Both the position numbers and the translations under genes were made by a program. From the NCBI RefSeq assembly GCF_004323185.1, contig NZ_NAPS01000002.1, positions 2,507,636 to 2,571,635 of the forward strand: a stretch of 64,000 nucleotides of DNA, given 5' to 3'. Positions 26,007 to 35,546 of the stretch are shown piece by piece (the first letter of the stretch is position 1; every line of letters starts with the position of its first letter). The notes beneath the pieces are model-generated. The model searched no databases. It was given only the letters and a program-made list of their open reading frames with translations, and had not been told where the DNA came from. This stretch comes from Westiellopsis prolifica IICB1 (GTDB taxonomy: Bacteria > Cyanobacteriota > Cyanobacteriia > Cyanobacteriales > Nostocaceae).

Positions 26007-27329
26007 ATGACACTCAGTAAATGGATTAATCAGAAATTGTCTCTATCTAGCTCTACTGATTCAGATAATTCAGAAGCTAAAAGAGAGCAGTTGCTAAAAA
26101 CTGGAAAAAAGATCCAATTGTCGGTCATGACTCAGTTTTTTCCGCCAGATTACGCTGCTACAGGGCAATTGTTAGAAGAACTCACCAGACAATTGGGATA
26201 TCTTGGGGTAGACATAGAAGTTTTTACAAGTCAACCAGGATATGCTTTTAAATCTTCTCATGCACCATCAGTCCAGCACCTAGGTAAAGTGCTAGTACAG
26301 CGATCGCGCACTGCTCAACTATGGCCAGGACGAATTCGAGGTAAAGCAGTCAATGGAGTTCTATTTACTCTGCGTGCTGCACTCCATTTACTAAAAAACG
26401 GTCGTCGTTTCAACTTATTATTATTGACCACAGCACCACCATTTTTGCCAATTCTAGGATATCTTGCTCATACCTGGTTTAAACTTCCCTATGTGTGCAT
26501 ACTCTATGACCTTTATCCAGATATCGCGATCGCTCTGAATGTCATCTCAAAAGATCATTGGGTAGCAAAGCTGTGGCGAAAACTAAATAAGTTAGTTTGG
26601 CAACAAGCCAAAGCAATCATAGTTCTCAGCCCTGCAATGAAAATGCGAGTGACTGCTATTTGTCCACAGGTAGAAGATAAGGTTTTTGTAATTCACAGTT
26701 GGGGAGATCCTGATTTAATTGTACCCATAGCCAAACAAGAAAACTGGTTTGCATGGAAGCATAACTTAGTAAATAAGTTTACTGTCCTCTACTCCGGTAA
26801 CATGGGTCGTTGTCACGATATGGATACTATCTTGGAGGCTGCAAAACTACTGCAAGATGAACCGATTCAGTTTGTGTTTATTGGTAGTGGAGCAAAACAA
26901 GAAGAAGTTATTAAAGAAGTGAATCGCTTAGGACTGCAAAAAAATTTTGTATTTTTACCTTATCAAGACAAAGAAATATTGCCCTACTCTCTCACAGCTG
27001 GTGACTTATCTCTTGTCAGCGTTAATGGGGGTATGGAAAGTTTGGTCGCTCCTAGTAAACTTTATCCAGCCTTGGCGACTGGCCGACCAGTTGCAGTTAT
27101 TTGTTCCGAGTATTCATACCTGAGACAAATGATTACACAAGCCAATTGTGGTGACACCTTTGAAAATGGAGATAGTCGTGGTTTGGCTGAGTTTATTCGC
27201 CTGCTGAGTCAAGATCGGGAATTAGCAAAGCGTATGGGTAAGGCTGGTCGTCAGTATATGCGATCGCACTACACGCCAGAGATTATATCTCGACAATATT
27301 TAGATGTATTGCTGCGGAGTATTAGTTAG
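26007..27329 (+). CDS. Glycosyltransferase family 4 (WbuB-like)
   Basis: GT-B fold glycosyltransferase of 440 residues. After an unusual 35-residue charged N-terminal extension, the N-terminal domain begins IQLSVMTQFFPPDYAATGQLLEEL. The C-terminal donor-binding half has FTVLYSGNMGRCHDMDTILEAAKLL and GGMESLVAPSKLYPALATGRPVAVI, the E/GMES segment standing in for the usual EX7E. Similar to WbuB-type transferases of O-antigen clusters. It is the first plus-strand gene after the long gap, preceded by AGGA about 10 bases upstream, and is the likely first gene of the transcript. Confidence 0.9.
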   Translation: MTLSKWINQKLSLSSSTDSDNSEAKREQLLKTGKKIQLSVMTQFFPPDYAATGQLLEELTRQLGYLGVDIEVFTSQPGYAFKSSHAPSVQHLGKVLVQRSRTAQLWPGRIRGKAVNGVLFTLRAALHLLKNGRRFNLLLLTTAPPFLPILGYLAHTWFKLPYVCILYDLYPDIAIALNVISKDHWVAKLWRKLNKLVWQQAKAIIVLSPAMKMRVTAICPQVEDKVFVIHSWGDPDLIVPIAKQENWFAWKHNLVNKFTVLYSGNMGRCHDMDTILEAAKLLQDEPIQFVFIGSGAKQEEVIKEVNRLGLQKNFVFLPYQDKEILPYSLTAGDLSLVSVNGGMESLVAPSKLYPALATGRPVAVICSEYSYLRQMITQANCGDTFENGDSRGLAEFIRLLSQDRELAKRMGKAGRQYMRSHYTPEIISRQYLDVLLRSIS

Positions 27330-27884
27330 GAGCAATGAAACTAGAAATCAAGCGTTAATTAGTAGCAGTTTTTTAATAAGTACATACTTTGTTCAAATGC
27401 AAATTAGACAACCAAAAAAATTTATGGATATATTTAATATCTTGTATTTGAACTTTGTATTTTTCTCATAATATTGAATGAAAAAAATCATATATTAACC
27501 TTGATAATGTATGATTTTTAAAAGATTTATTTTACGGTAATTGACTATGTTTGATGACAAAGAATAAAAAATAATACGTATAAAAACACAGCTTCCTATT
27601 TTGTAGTTAAATACCTTTTTTGTCTCATCATTAGGAAAACTAAATTTATTTAAAAATACATAGGTTGCTATTTATTTAGGAGTTGGGCTTCGATGGTCTT
27701 TTGATCTCAGTCCCTCCAACGTAACCTTCTAACTACTATTTGGAGGCCGAATTGTAGAGAAGGTGCGATCGTTCATAATCGAAAACATTCAAAACTAAAG
27801 ACCTATATACTGTCCAAAATATAGCTGCTTTATCAAGAGCGTCAGTCAAAAGTATCAGTTGTATTAACAACACAAAAAGTAATT
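27330..27884. other. AT-rich intergenic region before the ABC exporter
   Basis: 555 bases without a plausible gene. Composition is AT-rich with runs of A and T; one GCGATCG near 27765. It probably holds the promoter of the Wzm/Wzt unit. I see no strong hairpin or repeat. Confidence 0.5.
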
Positions 27885-28727
27885 ATGAGTAGTCAAGAAA
27901 TCGCCTCTAATCAAGAATTAGTGATTGAGGCTGGACGCACAGAACGTCAATATTGGAAAGACATTTGGCGCTACCGGGAGCTATTATATTTTCTTGCTTG
28001 GCGAGATATTTTGGTGCGTTACAAACAAACTGCGATCGGCATAGCCTGGGCATTGATCCGACCATTTTTAACGATGGTTGTTTTTACCGTAGTATTCGGA
28101 AATTTAGCTAAATTGCCTTCAGAGGGAGCGCCCTATCCAATTTTAGTATTTTCTGCGATGCTCCCCTGGCAATTTTTTGCCAATGCCTTGAGTGAGAGTA
28201 GTAATAGTTTAATTAACAATGCCAACTTAGTTTCTAAAGTATATTTTCCCCGTTTGATAGTACCAATTAGTGCAGTAGTTGTCAGCTTTGTAGATTTCAT
28301 GATCTCCGGCATGATACTGTTAGGATTAATGGCATGGTATAACTTTGTTCCAAATTGGCGAATATTAACTCTACCAGTATTTATCTTGATTGCCTTTGCA
28401 GCATCAATTGGAGTGGGTTTGTGGTTAGCAGCATTGAATGTTGAATATCGCGATTTTCGCTACATAGTACCGTTTATTGTGCAGTTTGGCTTGTATATCT
28501 CGCCTGTGGGCTTTAGCAGTAGTGTTGTACCGTCGCAGTGGCGATTACTTTACTCATTAAATCCAATGGTGGGTGTAATAGATGGCTTTCGCTGGGCAAT
28601 TTTAGGCGGAAATTCACAAATTTACTTACCTGGATTTACACTGTCTGTCGGATTAGTTGCCTTGTTACTAGTAACTGGCATTTGGTACTTCCGCAAAATG
28701 GAACGGACGTTTGCTGACGTAATTTAA
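27885..28727 (+). CDS. ABC-2 type polysaccharide export permease (Wzm-like)
   Basis: Membrane subunit of a polysaccharide ABC exporter, 280 residues with about six transmembrane helices. Family signatures are the start LLYFLAWRDILVRYKQTAIGIAW, the ISPVGFSSS motif near 205 and the conserved LNPMVGVIDGFRWAI near 230. It would move undecaprenyl-linked glycan or O-antigen across the inner membrane with the adjacent ATPase. It is directly followed (15 bases) by the ATPase gene with a strong AAGGAG box. Confidence 0.95.
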   Translation: MSSQEIASNQELVIEAGRTERQYWKDIWRYRELLYFLAWRDILVRYKQTAIGIAWALIRPFLTMVVFTVVFGNLAKLPSEGAPYPILVFSAMLPWQFFANALSESSNSLINNANLVSKVYFPRLIVPISAVVVSFVDFMISGMILLGLMAWYNFVPNWRILTLPVFILIAFAASIGVGLWLAALNVEYRDFRYIVPFIVQFGLYISPVGFSSSVVPSQWRLLYSLNPMVGVIDGFRWAILGGNSQIYLPGFTLSVGLVALLLVTGIWYFRKMERTFADVI

Positions 28728-28742
28728 GAAGGAGTAGAGCAG

Positions 28743-30029
28743 ATGTCTGATACTATGATTCGCGTAGAAAATCTGGGTAAAAAATTTATTATTGCACACC
28801 AGCAAGACAACTCTAATCGTTACCGTTACAAGGCTCTACGAGATGTAATTGCTGATGGAGCTAAATCTCTGACAAAGAGCTTGATTAAGCCAAATCCCAA
28901 AAAAATATCTAACCCTACCCGTGAAGAATTTTGGGCATTAAAAGACGTTTCTTTTGAAATTAAGCAGGGTGAAGCTATTGGTGTGATTGGACGCAACGGA
29001 GCCGGAAAATCAACACTCTTAAAAGTTCTCAGCCGTATTACCGAACCAACAGAGGGACGTATTACTATCAAAGGTAGGGTAGCAAGCCTCCTAGAAGTAG
29101 GAACGGGATTTCATCCTGAACTTACAGGACGAGAGAACATCTTCCTCAACGGTTCTGTTTTGGGGATGAGTAGAGTTGAGATTAAGAAAAAGTTTGATGA
29201 AATAGTTGCTTTTGCGGAAGTAGAAAAGTTTTTAGATACACCAGTCAAGCGCTATTCTTCTGGAATGTATGTGCGCCTTGCTTTTTCCGTTGCTGCTCAC
29301 TTAGAGCCAGAAATTTTAATTGTAGATGAAGTTTTAGCAGTCGGCGATTCTGCATTTCAAAAGAAATGCTTAGGGAAAATGGGAGATGTCGCCACCAAAG
29401 AAGGTCGTACAGTTTTGTTTGTGAGCCACAGTATGCAAGCTATTGCCCAACTCACTAAACGTTGCATATTGCTTTCTAAAGGCAACATCCAGTTTGATGG
29501 TAATACTAGCAAAGCGGTGCAGTTATATCTTACAGGGCAAAAAGAAGATTCCGAACAACCTGGCTATTACCAAGCTCCTACAAACAAAACAGGCAATTAT
29601 GTAGCTTGGGCGCGGGTACATGCTTCCGAAGGAGAAGGAATTCATGCTTGGGGAGAAGCGATTACGTTTGAGTTTGCTCTAAACATCACCAAACCCCATG
29701 AAAGTCTGTGGTTCTCTTTTCAGATACTAAGCGCCTTACAACAACCTATTTGTATTTTCTGGTTTTGTGATCCCGAAGCTCCCTTTCGTCGAGAAACTGG
29801 GACTTTTATTCTACGATGTGAAATACCAAAATTGAGACTCTACATGGGTTCGTACACCTTAACAACATGGTTTTCCGAACGCCGTAGCGAGACTCTGCTA
29901 GAAAATTTGAGGGAAATTTGCCCCTTTGAAATCACCATGCATAAGTACGAACGTCCAGAATATCAATGGCAAGCTGATGAATGTACTTACTTAGAAGATG
30001 CGGTTTGGAAAACTGGAGAAAAATATTAA
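28743..30029 (+). CDS. Polysaccharide export ATPase with C-terminal recognition domain (Wzt-like)
   Basis: ABC ATPase of 428 residues. Walker A GRNGAGKST is at 83-91, the signature YSSGM at 171-175 and Walker B ILIVDE at 191-196, with a conserved HPELTGRENIFLNG segment. An extra C-terminal domain from about 270 to 428 resembles the Wzt carbohydrate-binding beta-sandwich, which recognises the modified terminal sugar of the finished chain. Thus the exporter is likely to accept only a capped polymer. The AAGGAG box lies 10 bases upstream. Partner of the permease just before it. Confidence 0.94.
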   Translation: MSDTMIRVENLGKKFIIAHQQDNSNRYRYKALRDVIADGAKSLTKSLIKPNPKKISNPTREEFWALKDVSFEIKQGEAIGVIGRNGAGKSTLLKVLSRITEPTEGRITIKGRVASLLEVGTGFHPELTGRENIFLNGSVLGMSRVEIKKKFDEIVAFAEVEKFLDTPVKRYSSGMYVRLAFSVAAHLEPEILIVDEVLAVGDSAFQKKCLGKMGDVATKEGRTVLFVSHSMQAIAQLTKRCILLSKGNIQFDGNTSKAVQLYLTGQKEDSEQPGYYQAPTNKTGNYVAWARVHASEGEGIHAWGEAITFEFALNITKPHESLWFSFQILSALQQPICIFWFCDPEAPFRRETGTFILRCEIPKLRLYMGSYTLTTWFSERRSETLLENLREICPFEITMHKYERPEYQWQADECTYLEDAVWKTGEKY

Positions 30030-30053
30030 TCAATTAATTAGAGGGGATAAATA

Positions 30054-30566
30054 ATGCCAATAAATAATGATGTCAAGTTGGGTAATAATGTGAAAATTTT
30101 TCATCCCCAACTTGTCAACTTGTACAACTGCATCATTGGGGATGACACTAAAATAGGCACCTTTGTCGAAATCCAGAAAAATGTCACCGTAGGCAATCGG
30201 TGTAAAATTTCGTCCCATAGTTTTCTTTGTGAAGGTGTCATCCTGGAAGATGAGGTATTTATTGGTCATGGTGTGATGTTTACTAATGACCTTTATCCCC
30301 GTGCCACAAATGAAGATGGTAGTTTACAAATAGATGATGACTGGGATGTTGTAGAGACAAGAGTCAAACGCTGTGCATCTATTGGTAGCAATGCCACCAT
30401 TCTCGCAGGTGTAACCGTCGGAGAAAAAGCCATCGTTGGTGCGGGAGCAGTAGTGACTCGTGATGTCCCTAATTATGCAATTGTTGCAGGAGTACCTGCT
30501 CGTGTCATAGGTGATGTACGCGATCGCAACCAAAATACACAAATCACAGCCACTATTTCTAGCTAA
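30054..30566 (+). CDS. Left-handed beta-helix N-acetyltransferase (WlbB/WbpD-like)
   Basis: Acyltransferase of 170 residues with hexapeptide repeats ([49 protein letters not shown]). The family segment [24 protein letters not shown] matches WlbB/WbpD, which acetylate the 3-amino group of UDP-2-acetamido-3-amino-2,3-dideoxy-glucuronate. The related dTDP-3-amino-sugar acetyltransferases (FdtC type) are possible, but the following dehydrogenase and aminotransferase favour WlbB. A GAGGGGA box lies 7 bases before the ATG. Confidence 0.86.
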   Translation: MPINNDVKLGNNVKIFHPQLVNLYNCIIGDDTKIGTFVEIQKNVTVGNRCKISSHSFLCEGVILEDEVFIGHGVMFTNDLYPRATNEDGSLQIDDDWDVVETRVKRCASIGSNATILAGVTVGEKAIVGAGAVVTRDVPNYAIVAGVPARVIGDVRDRNQNTQITATISS

Positions 30567-30698
30567 TCAATCAGCAGTAATACCAAAATTAGAAAACCCA
30601 TGAAATATCAACGCACCTGTACCCCCTAATTCAAAAATTAGAGGTATTGCATTTATATATAGTCCAAAAGTTCATTAACAAAAACCTATAAGACAAAA

Positions 30699-31742
30699 AT
30701 GGGTAACAACATTAATATCGGTGTAATCGGTTACGGATACTGGGGTCCGAATCTGGTCAGAAACTTTGCGGAAATTCCAGGAACACAAGTAAAAACAGTC
30801 AGCGATTTTAAACCAGAACTGCTGGCAAGGGTACAAGCAAGATACCCCAAAATTGACATTACAACAGACTGCCGCGATATATTTAACGACCCCAAAATAG
30901 ATGCTGTCGCGATCGCCACGCCTGTCTCTACCCACTTCGACTTAGCTTTGGCTGCATTACAGGCTGGCAAGCACGTATTGGTAGAGAAACCAATGACTGT
31001 CTCTTCAGAACAAGCCCTGCGGTTAATTGAAGAAGCAGAAAAACGTAACCTAGTCTTAATGGTGGATCACACCTTTGTTTATACAGGTGCGGTACGTAAA
31101 ATGCGGGATCTGGTAGTTACTAATAGTATTGGTGACATTTATTACTATGATTCTGTGCGCGTCAACTTGGGACTCTTCCAACATGATGTCAATGTTATTT
31201 GGGATTTGGCAGTTCACGACCTTTCAATTATGAACTATGTATTGCCATCTCAACCTTATGCCGTTTCGGCCACGGGCATGAGTCATGTTCCTGGAGAACC
31301 GGAAAATATTGCCTATTTGACCTTGTTCTTTGAAAGTAACTTAATAGCTCACATTCATGTCAACTGGTTAGCACCAGTGAAAGTACGCCGCACACTGATT
31401 GGTGGTAGCCAACGCATGATTGTTTATGATGACTTAGAACCGAGCGAAAAAGTCAAAATCTACGACAAAGGAATAACAGTCAATGGCAATAACTCTGCGG
31501 AAAATGTCTATCAAATGTTGATTGGTTATCGCACAGGAGATATGTGGTCTCCTCATTTAGATATGACAGAAGCACTACGGACAGAAGGATTGCACTTTAT
31601 TAATTGTATTGAAAAAGGCGATCGCCCCATTACCGATGGTCAAGCCGGACTGCAAGTAGTAAGTATTTTGGAAGCTGCTACCCAGTCTATGAAGCAGCAT
31701 GGTCAATTAGTCGAACTGAATTCAGCACAGGTAGCAGTATGA
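30699..31742 (+). CDS. Gfo/Idh/MocA oxidoreductase (WlbA/WbpB-like)
   Basis: NAD-dependent sugar dehydrogenase of 347 residues. The N-terminal Rossmann motif is GVIGYGYWG at 8-16, the catalytic-region EKP (VLVEKPMT) is near 97, and [12 protein letters not shown] then [12 protein letters not shown] is seen further on. WlbA/WbpB oxidises C3 of UDP-N-acetylglucosaminuronate, recycling NAD with 2-oxoglutarate. Its stop overlaps the aminotransferase start by 4 bases (ATGA at 31739-31742). Located between the acetyltransferase and aminotransferase of the same pathway, which strengthens the call. Confidence 0.87.
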   Translation: MGNNINIGVIGYGYWGPNLVRNFAEIPGTQVKTVSDFKPELLARVQARYPKIDITTDCRDIFNDPKIDAVAIATPVSTHFDLALAALQAGKHVLVEKPMTVSSEQALRLIEEAEKRNLVLMVDHTFVYTGAVRKMRDLVVTNSIGDIYYYDSVRVNLGLFQHDVNVIWDLAVHDLSIMNYVLPSQPYAVSATGMSHVPGEPENIAYLTLFFESNLIAHIHVNWLAPVKVRRTLIGGSQRMIVYDDLEPSEKVKIYDKGITVNGNNSAENVYQMLIGYRTGDMWSPHLDMTEALRTEGLHFINCIEKGDRPITDGQAGLQVVSILEAATQSMKQHGQLVELNSAQVAV

Positions 31743-32848
31743 TTCCATTTGTAGATTTAAAAGCCCAGTACCTAAGTATTAAAGAAGAGATTAATACTGC
31801 TGTCCTTAAGGTATTGGAAAGTACCCAATTTATTTTGGGTAGTGAAGTCACAGCTTTTGAGCAAGAATTTGCTGACTATTGTAATGCCGATTACGGTATA
31901 GCCTTAAATACAGGAACCAGCGCCTTGCACTTAGCATTACTGGCAGCTGGCGTTGGTCCTGGTGACGAAGTCATTACTACACCTTTCACTTTTGTGGCGA
32001 CGGTTGCGGCAATTGTGTACACAGGAGCAACACCAGTATTTGTAGACATTGACCCCGTTTCCTACACCATCGATGTCACCAAAATTGAACAAGCCATCAC
32101 ACCCAAGACTAAAGCCATTCTGCCAGTTCATTTGTATGGACAACCAGCAGACATGAACCCAATTATGGAAATTGCTCGGCGTCATGGTTTGACTGTGATT
32201 GAAGATGCTGCCCAAGCTCACCGCGCTGAATACAAAGGACAACGAGTAGGTAGTATTGGGGATATAGGTTGTTTTAGCTTTTACCCTGGAAAAAATTTAG
32301 GTGCATATGGTGAAGGTGGCGCAGTCGTCACTAATAATCCCGAATATGCAAAAACAATGCGTATGTTGCGTGATTGGGGACAGGAAAGCAAATATCATCA
32401 TGTTCTCAAGGGTTATAACTACCGCATGGATGGGGTACAAGGTGCGATTTTACGGGTCAAATTACGCTACTTAGATCAGTGGACAGAAGCACGCAGGACA
32501 CACGCAGCAGCGTATGATCATCTGCTGACAGATTCTGGTATTACTACTCCTACTGTGATGCCCTACAGTTACCATGTATACCACGTTTATGCAGTACGTA
32601 GCTCTCAACGAGAAAAACTGCAACAACAACTCAACGCCCAGGGTATTCAAACAGGCATTCATTACCCTATTCCTGTACACCTACAAGCAGCTTACGCAGA
32701 TTTAGGCTATAAACCTGGAGATTTTCCTCATTCAGAACTAGCAGCTAGGGAAGAACTTTCACTACCCATGTATGCTGAACTGACCACAGCCCAGGTTCAT
32801 ACCATTGTTGCAACTCTCCAGAGTATTCTTCAGGGAGTTACAGTTTAA
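31739..32848 (+). CDS. DegT/DnrJ/EryC1 aminotransferase (WlbC/WbpE-like)
   Basis: PLP-dependent sugar aminotransferase of 369 residues. The internal aldimine lysine is Lys185 in [15 protein letters not shown]; the cofactor-binding Asp is in VIEDAAQAH near 156. The N-terminus [11 protein letters not shown] is typical. It would transaminate the 3-keto intermediate produced by the preceding dehydrogenase, giving the 3-amino sugar acetylated by the WlbB-like enzyme. Overlaps both neighbours (ATGA with the dehydrogenase; one base with the next gene), so these genes are translationally coupled. Confidence 0.9.
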   Translation: MIPFVDLKAQYLSIKEEINTAVLKVLESTQFILGSEVTAFEQEFADYCNADYGIALNTGTSALHLALLAAGVGPGDEVITTPFTFVATVAAIVYTGATPVFVDIDPVSYTIDVTKIEQAITPKTKAILPVHLYGQPADMNPIMEIARRHGLTVIEDAAQAHRAEYKGQRVGSIGDIGCFSFYPGKNLGAYGEGGAVVTNNPEYAKTMRMLRDWGQESKYHHVLKGYNYRMDGVQGAILRVKLRYLDQWTEARRTHAAAYDHLLTDSGITTPTVMPYSYHVYHVYAVRSSQREKLQQQLNAQGIQTGIHYPIPVHLQAAYADLGYKPGDFPHSELAAREELSLPMYAELTTAQVHTIVATLQSILQGVTV

Positions 32849-33858
32849 TGAACGACATCCGTCCTGGTTTGAACTCCCAACGCCTCGTCACCCTGATGGA
32901 ACAGTCAATAAAGCGTTGCAACCTGCAACTTGAGAACCTTAAGGTACTGACAGAAGCTGCGACTGGAGCCTACGTAGTTACACCTGTATTGGCAGCTATG
33001 GCAGGGGCAGAAAAAGTGTTTGCAATTACCCGTAGTAGTCGTTATGGCAGTGTAGATGCTGTCATAAAAAATACAAACTATCTAGCGGAAATTGCAGGGG
33101 TGAGCGATCGCATCGAATTTTTCAGCGAGAAAACAAAAGATGTTGTCGCCCAAGCAGACATTATTACCAACAGCGGACATGTGCGCCCTATCGATGCCCA
33201 AATGATTGGGTGGATAAAACCCACCGCAGTCATTGGCTTAATGTACGAGGCGTGGGAATTTCGACCAGAGGATGTGGATCTTAATATCTGTCGTCAACGC
33301 GGTATCCAGGTTGTAGGTGTCAATGAACGACATCCAGCAGTAGATGTTTTCTCCTTTCTAGGTATTATGGCAGTTAAACTGTTACTAGATGCTGGTATTG
33401 CTGTTTACGCAACTAACATCTTATTGTTGTGTGACAACCCTTTCAGTTCGTTTATAGAAAGTGGGTTGATAAACGCTGGTGCGACTGTAGACACAGTTGA
33501 TAGTCTCACAGCAGCCCCTAGAGACAAAATCTACGATGCTGTCTTGGTGGCTCTGCAACCACAACAAGAGCCAGTACTATCTGGAAAAGATGCAGCTATG
33601 ATTGCCAAGTATTGGCCAGGGGTGGTGGTAGCTCAATACTGGGGAGATATTGAGCGTCCTGCTTTTTCATCCTATAACGTACCTGTATGGCCAGAAATTG
33701 AGCCAAAACCAGGACACATGGCTATCTTGCCATCAGGAGTGGGAGCAGAACCAATCATTCGCCTGCAAACTGGAGGATTAAAAGCTGCTGAAGTTATTTG
33801 GCGACAACAATTTTCAGAGTTAAATCAGGAACCTCTTGAATTTGTACAACTTGTGTAA
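32848..33858 (+). CDS. Unrecognised Rossmann-like protein fused to the Wlb-type operon
   Basis: A 336-residue soluble protein that I do not recognise. The segment GAYVVTPVLAAMAGAEKVFAI looks like a dinucleotide-binding turn followed by a strand. Later segments, DIITNSGHVRPIDAQMIGWIKPTAVIGLMYEAWEF and VYATNILLLCDNPFSSFIESGL, suggest two alpha/beta domains as in 2-hydroxyacid dehydrogenases, and ERHPAVDVFSFLGIMAVKLLL could be the cross-over helix. There is no clear catalytic triad. Its ATG shares one base with the aminotransferase stop (TAATG), implying a product joined to the same sugar pathway. Confidence 0.75.
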   Translation: MNDIRPGLNSQRLVTLMEQSIKRCNLQLENLKVLTEAATGAYVVTPVLAAMAGAEKVFAITRSSRYGSVDAVIKNTNYLAEIAGVSDRIEFFSEKTKDVVAQADIITNSGHVRPIDAQMIGWIKPTAVIGLMYEAWEFRPEDVDLNICRQRGIQVVGVNERHPAVDVFSFLGIMAVKLLLDAGIAVYATNILLLCDNPFSSFIESGLINAGATVDTVDSLTAAPRDKIYDAVLVALQPQQEPVLSGKDAAMIAKYWPGVVVAQYWGDIERPAFSSYNVPVWPEIEPKPGHMAILPSGVGAEPIIRLQTGGLKAAEVIWRQQFSELNQEPLEFVQLV

Positions 33859-34369
33859 ATTTTAATTACTGATCTTGCATCAGTACTTAAATTTAGTGAA
33901 TAATAAGCAATTATCAGGTTTTCACAACCATATAAGTACTCAAGCATAATTAATTACACATTCTCTTCCTGTTCCCTATTGTCCGTTCCCTATTCCCTAA
34001 CCGAGACAATGCGTGGATTTTAGATTTTGGATTTTGGATTAAATCTAAATCTAGAATCAAAAAAAAACGGTTACCTACACGCCCGCCGCTCCGCGTCTAC
34101 AAGCCTCTCCGTTTAAGGAGAAGAGAACAAAAAAATTCAAGCCTCTAAGCTTCTGCTTTACAAGCAGAGGTAAATCCAAAATCTAAAATCGGGTGACCTC
34201 TACCAATAAATTTAATTTTGCCTAACTACTTATAAAGCTGCATAGTTTAAGTTCGTTACGGACTAAATTACTACTAAACAGTCGGTTTTAACCGAGTTTT
34301 GCCATTAGCCTCAGAATTGATTCTGAGGCGGGCAGGATGAGAATAAAATAGCCCTGGACAAATAGGTAA
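33859..34369. other. Repeat-rich intergenic region
   Basis: 511 bases without a gene. It holds TTCCCTA-type heptamers (about 33971-34000), TTGGATT-type heptamers (34015-34040), a GC-rich patch near 34080 (CGCCCGCCGCTCCGCGTC), a hairpin CTCTGCTTGTAAAGCAGA-like at about 34150-34170, more heptamers at 34172-34190, and a decayed composite palindromic element at 34229-34342. Confidence 0.6.
34229..34342. repeat. Decayed composite palindromic element, copy E
   Basis: Recognisable pieces are AGTTCGTTACGGACT, GTCGGTTTTAACCGAG, GCCATTAGCCTCAGAATTGATTCTGAGG and GGCGGGCAGGATGA. They occur in the order expected for one half of the full element, but with many substitutions and without the outer TTGCA ends. 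It lies just upstream of the formyltransferase gene. Confidence 0.5.
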
Positions 34370-35353
34370 ATGACTAATGTATTCTTAATCGGTTTGGGAC
34401 CGACAACTTTCACGGCTTTGGAATCTTTAATTCCCAGTTGCAAGGTGCAAGGGATAGTCAGAAATATAGATCCTAAATCTGAAACAGATGACCCAGTTGT
34501 TAACTTAGGGCAACAGTTCAATATTCCTATATTTATAGATACTTCACTGTCAGACATTAAATCTTTAATTTTAAAATTGCAGCCAGATTGTGTAGTAGTT
34601 TCTTCATATAACAAAATTCTACCACCAGAATTAATTAAATTGTCTACTTTTATCAATGTTCATTATTCGCCTTTGCCTCAATATCGGGGTCGTGCCAATG
34701 TTAATTGGGCAATTATCAATGATGAACCTTGTGCAGCAATCACTATTCATAAAATTTCGCCGGAATTAGATGAGGGGAATATTTTATTTCAACAAACAAT
34801 TCCGATTCACTTAGATAATACCGTAGCTGATATATATAACAGCCTCAATGAAATTCAACGCCAGTATCTAGGAGAAACAGTTGTCAAAGCCTTACATGGC
34901 TATGAAGGTGTACCACAAAACAACTCTGAAGCTACTTATTGTTGTACTCGTTTGCCAGAAGACGGTGAAATTAATTGGTCAAAATCTACTAGACAAATAG
35001 ACTGTTTTATTCGAGCATTAGTCTCTCCTTTTCCTGGTGCTTATACTTACTTTCAAGGGAAAAAATTATTAATTTGGCAAGCCGCTCCAGTAGATAATCC
35101 CTCTACATATGTCGGACGTATTCCTGGTCGAATTATTGGTAAATCAAAATCAGAAGGTTATGTCGATGTTCTGACTGGTGATGGTGTTCTCAGAATTTTG
35201 GAAGTGCAATGGGAAGGCGAAGAAAGAACATCAGCTGCAAATGTTATTAAGTCTGTCAAAAGCACTTTAGGTTTAAGTAAGTCTGAATTACTAAATCGTA
35301 TTCAAATTTTGGAACAAGAAATTACAAAATTAAAAGGAGCCTATGTAAAATAA
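34370..35353 (+). CDS. Sugar formyltransferase-like protein (Fmt/ArnA N-domain family)
   Basis: N10-formyltetrahydrofolate-dependent formyltransferase family, 327 residues. The catalytic triad of the fold is intact: Asn96 and His98 in INVHYSPLPQYRG and Asp134 in ELDEGNILF. It lacks the length and tRNA-acceptor region of methionyl-tRNA formyltransferase, and its location next to amino-sugar genes points to N-formylation of an amino sugar, as in QdtF, FdtF or ArnA. A short coiled tail (ELLNRIQILEQEITKLKG) is at the C-terminus. The target sugar is unknown. Confidence 0.88.
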   Translation: MTNVFLIGLGPTTFTALESLIPSCKVQGIVRNIDPKSETDDPVVNLGQQFNIPIFIDTSLSDIKSLILKLQPDCVVVSSYNKILPPELIKLSTFINVHYSPLPQYRGRANVNWAIINDEPCAAITIHKISPELDEGNILFQQTIPIHLDNTVADIYNSLNEIQRQYLGETVVKALHGYEGVPQNNSEATYCCTRLPEDGEINWSKSTRQIDCFIRALVSPFPGAYTYFQGKKLLIWQAAPVDNPSTYVGRIPGRIIGKSKSEGYVDVLTGDGVLRILEVQWEGEERTSAANVIKSVKSTLGLSKSELLNRIQILEQEITKLKGAYVK

Positions 35354-35440
35354 TTGCGTATTCAAGCTAGATCGAAAATCAGTGTTCAATATTCTTAACT
35401 AGTGGTTCATCACATTAATGTTGATGAATCGCGGGTGTTT

Positions 35441-35475
35441 AGATGCCTGATTTTTATTTAAGAAGTCGGGGATCT
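35441..35475 (+). terminator. Imperfect hairpin similar to the 17149 terminator
   Basis: AGATGCCTGATTTTT pairs imperfectly with AGAAGTCGGGGATCT, a relative of the hairpin after the YqaE-like gene. It lies about 90 bases after the formyltransferase stop and could end that transcript. Confidence 0.4.
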
Positions 35476-35546
35476 ATAACCCTCATATATTAATAGGACA
35501 AACCACTAGGTAAGTTACTTCTAATCCTAGAAATTTCATAATAGCT

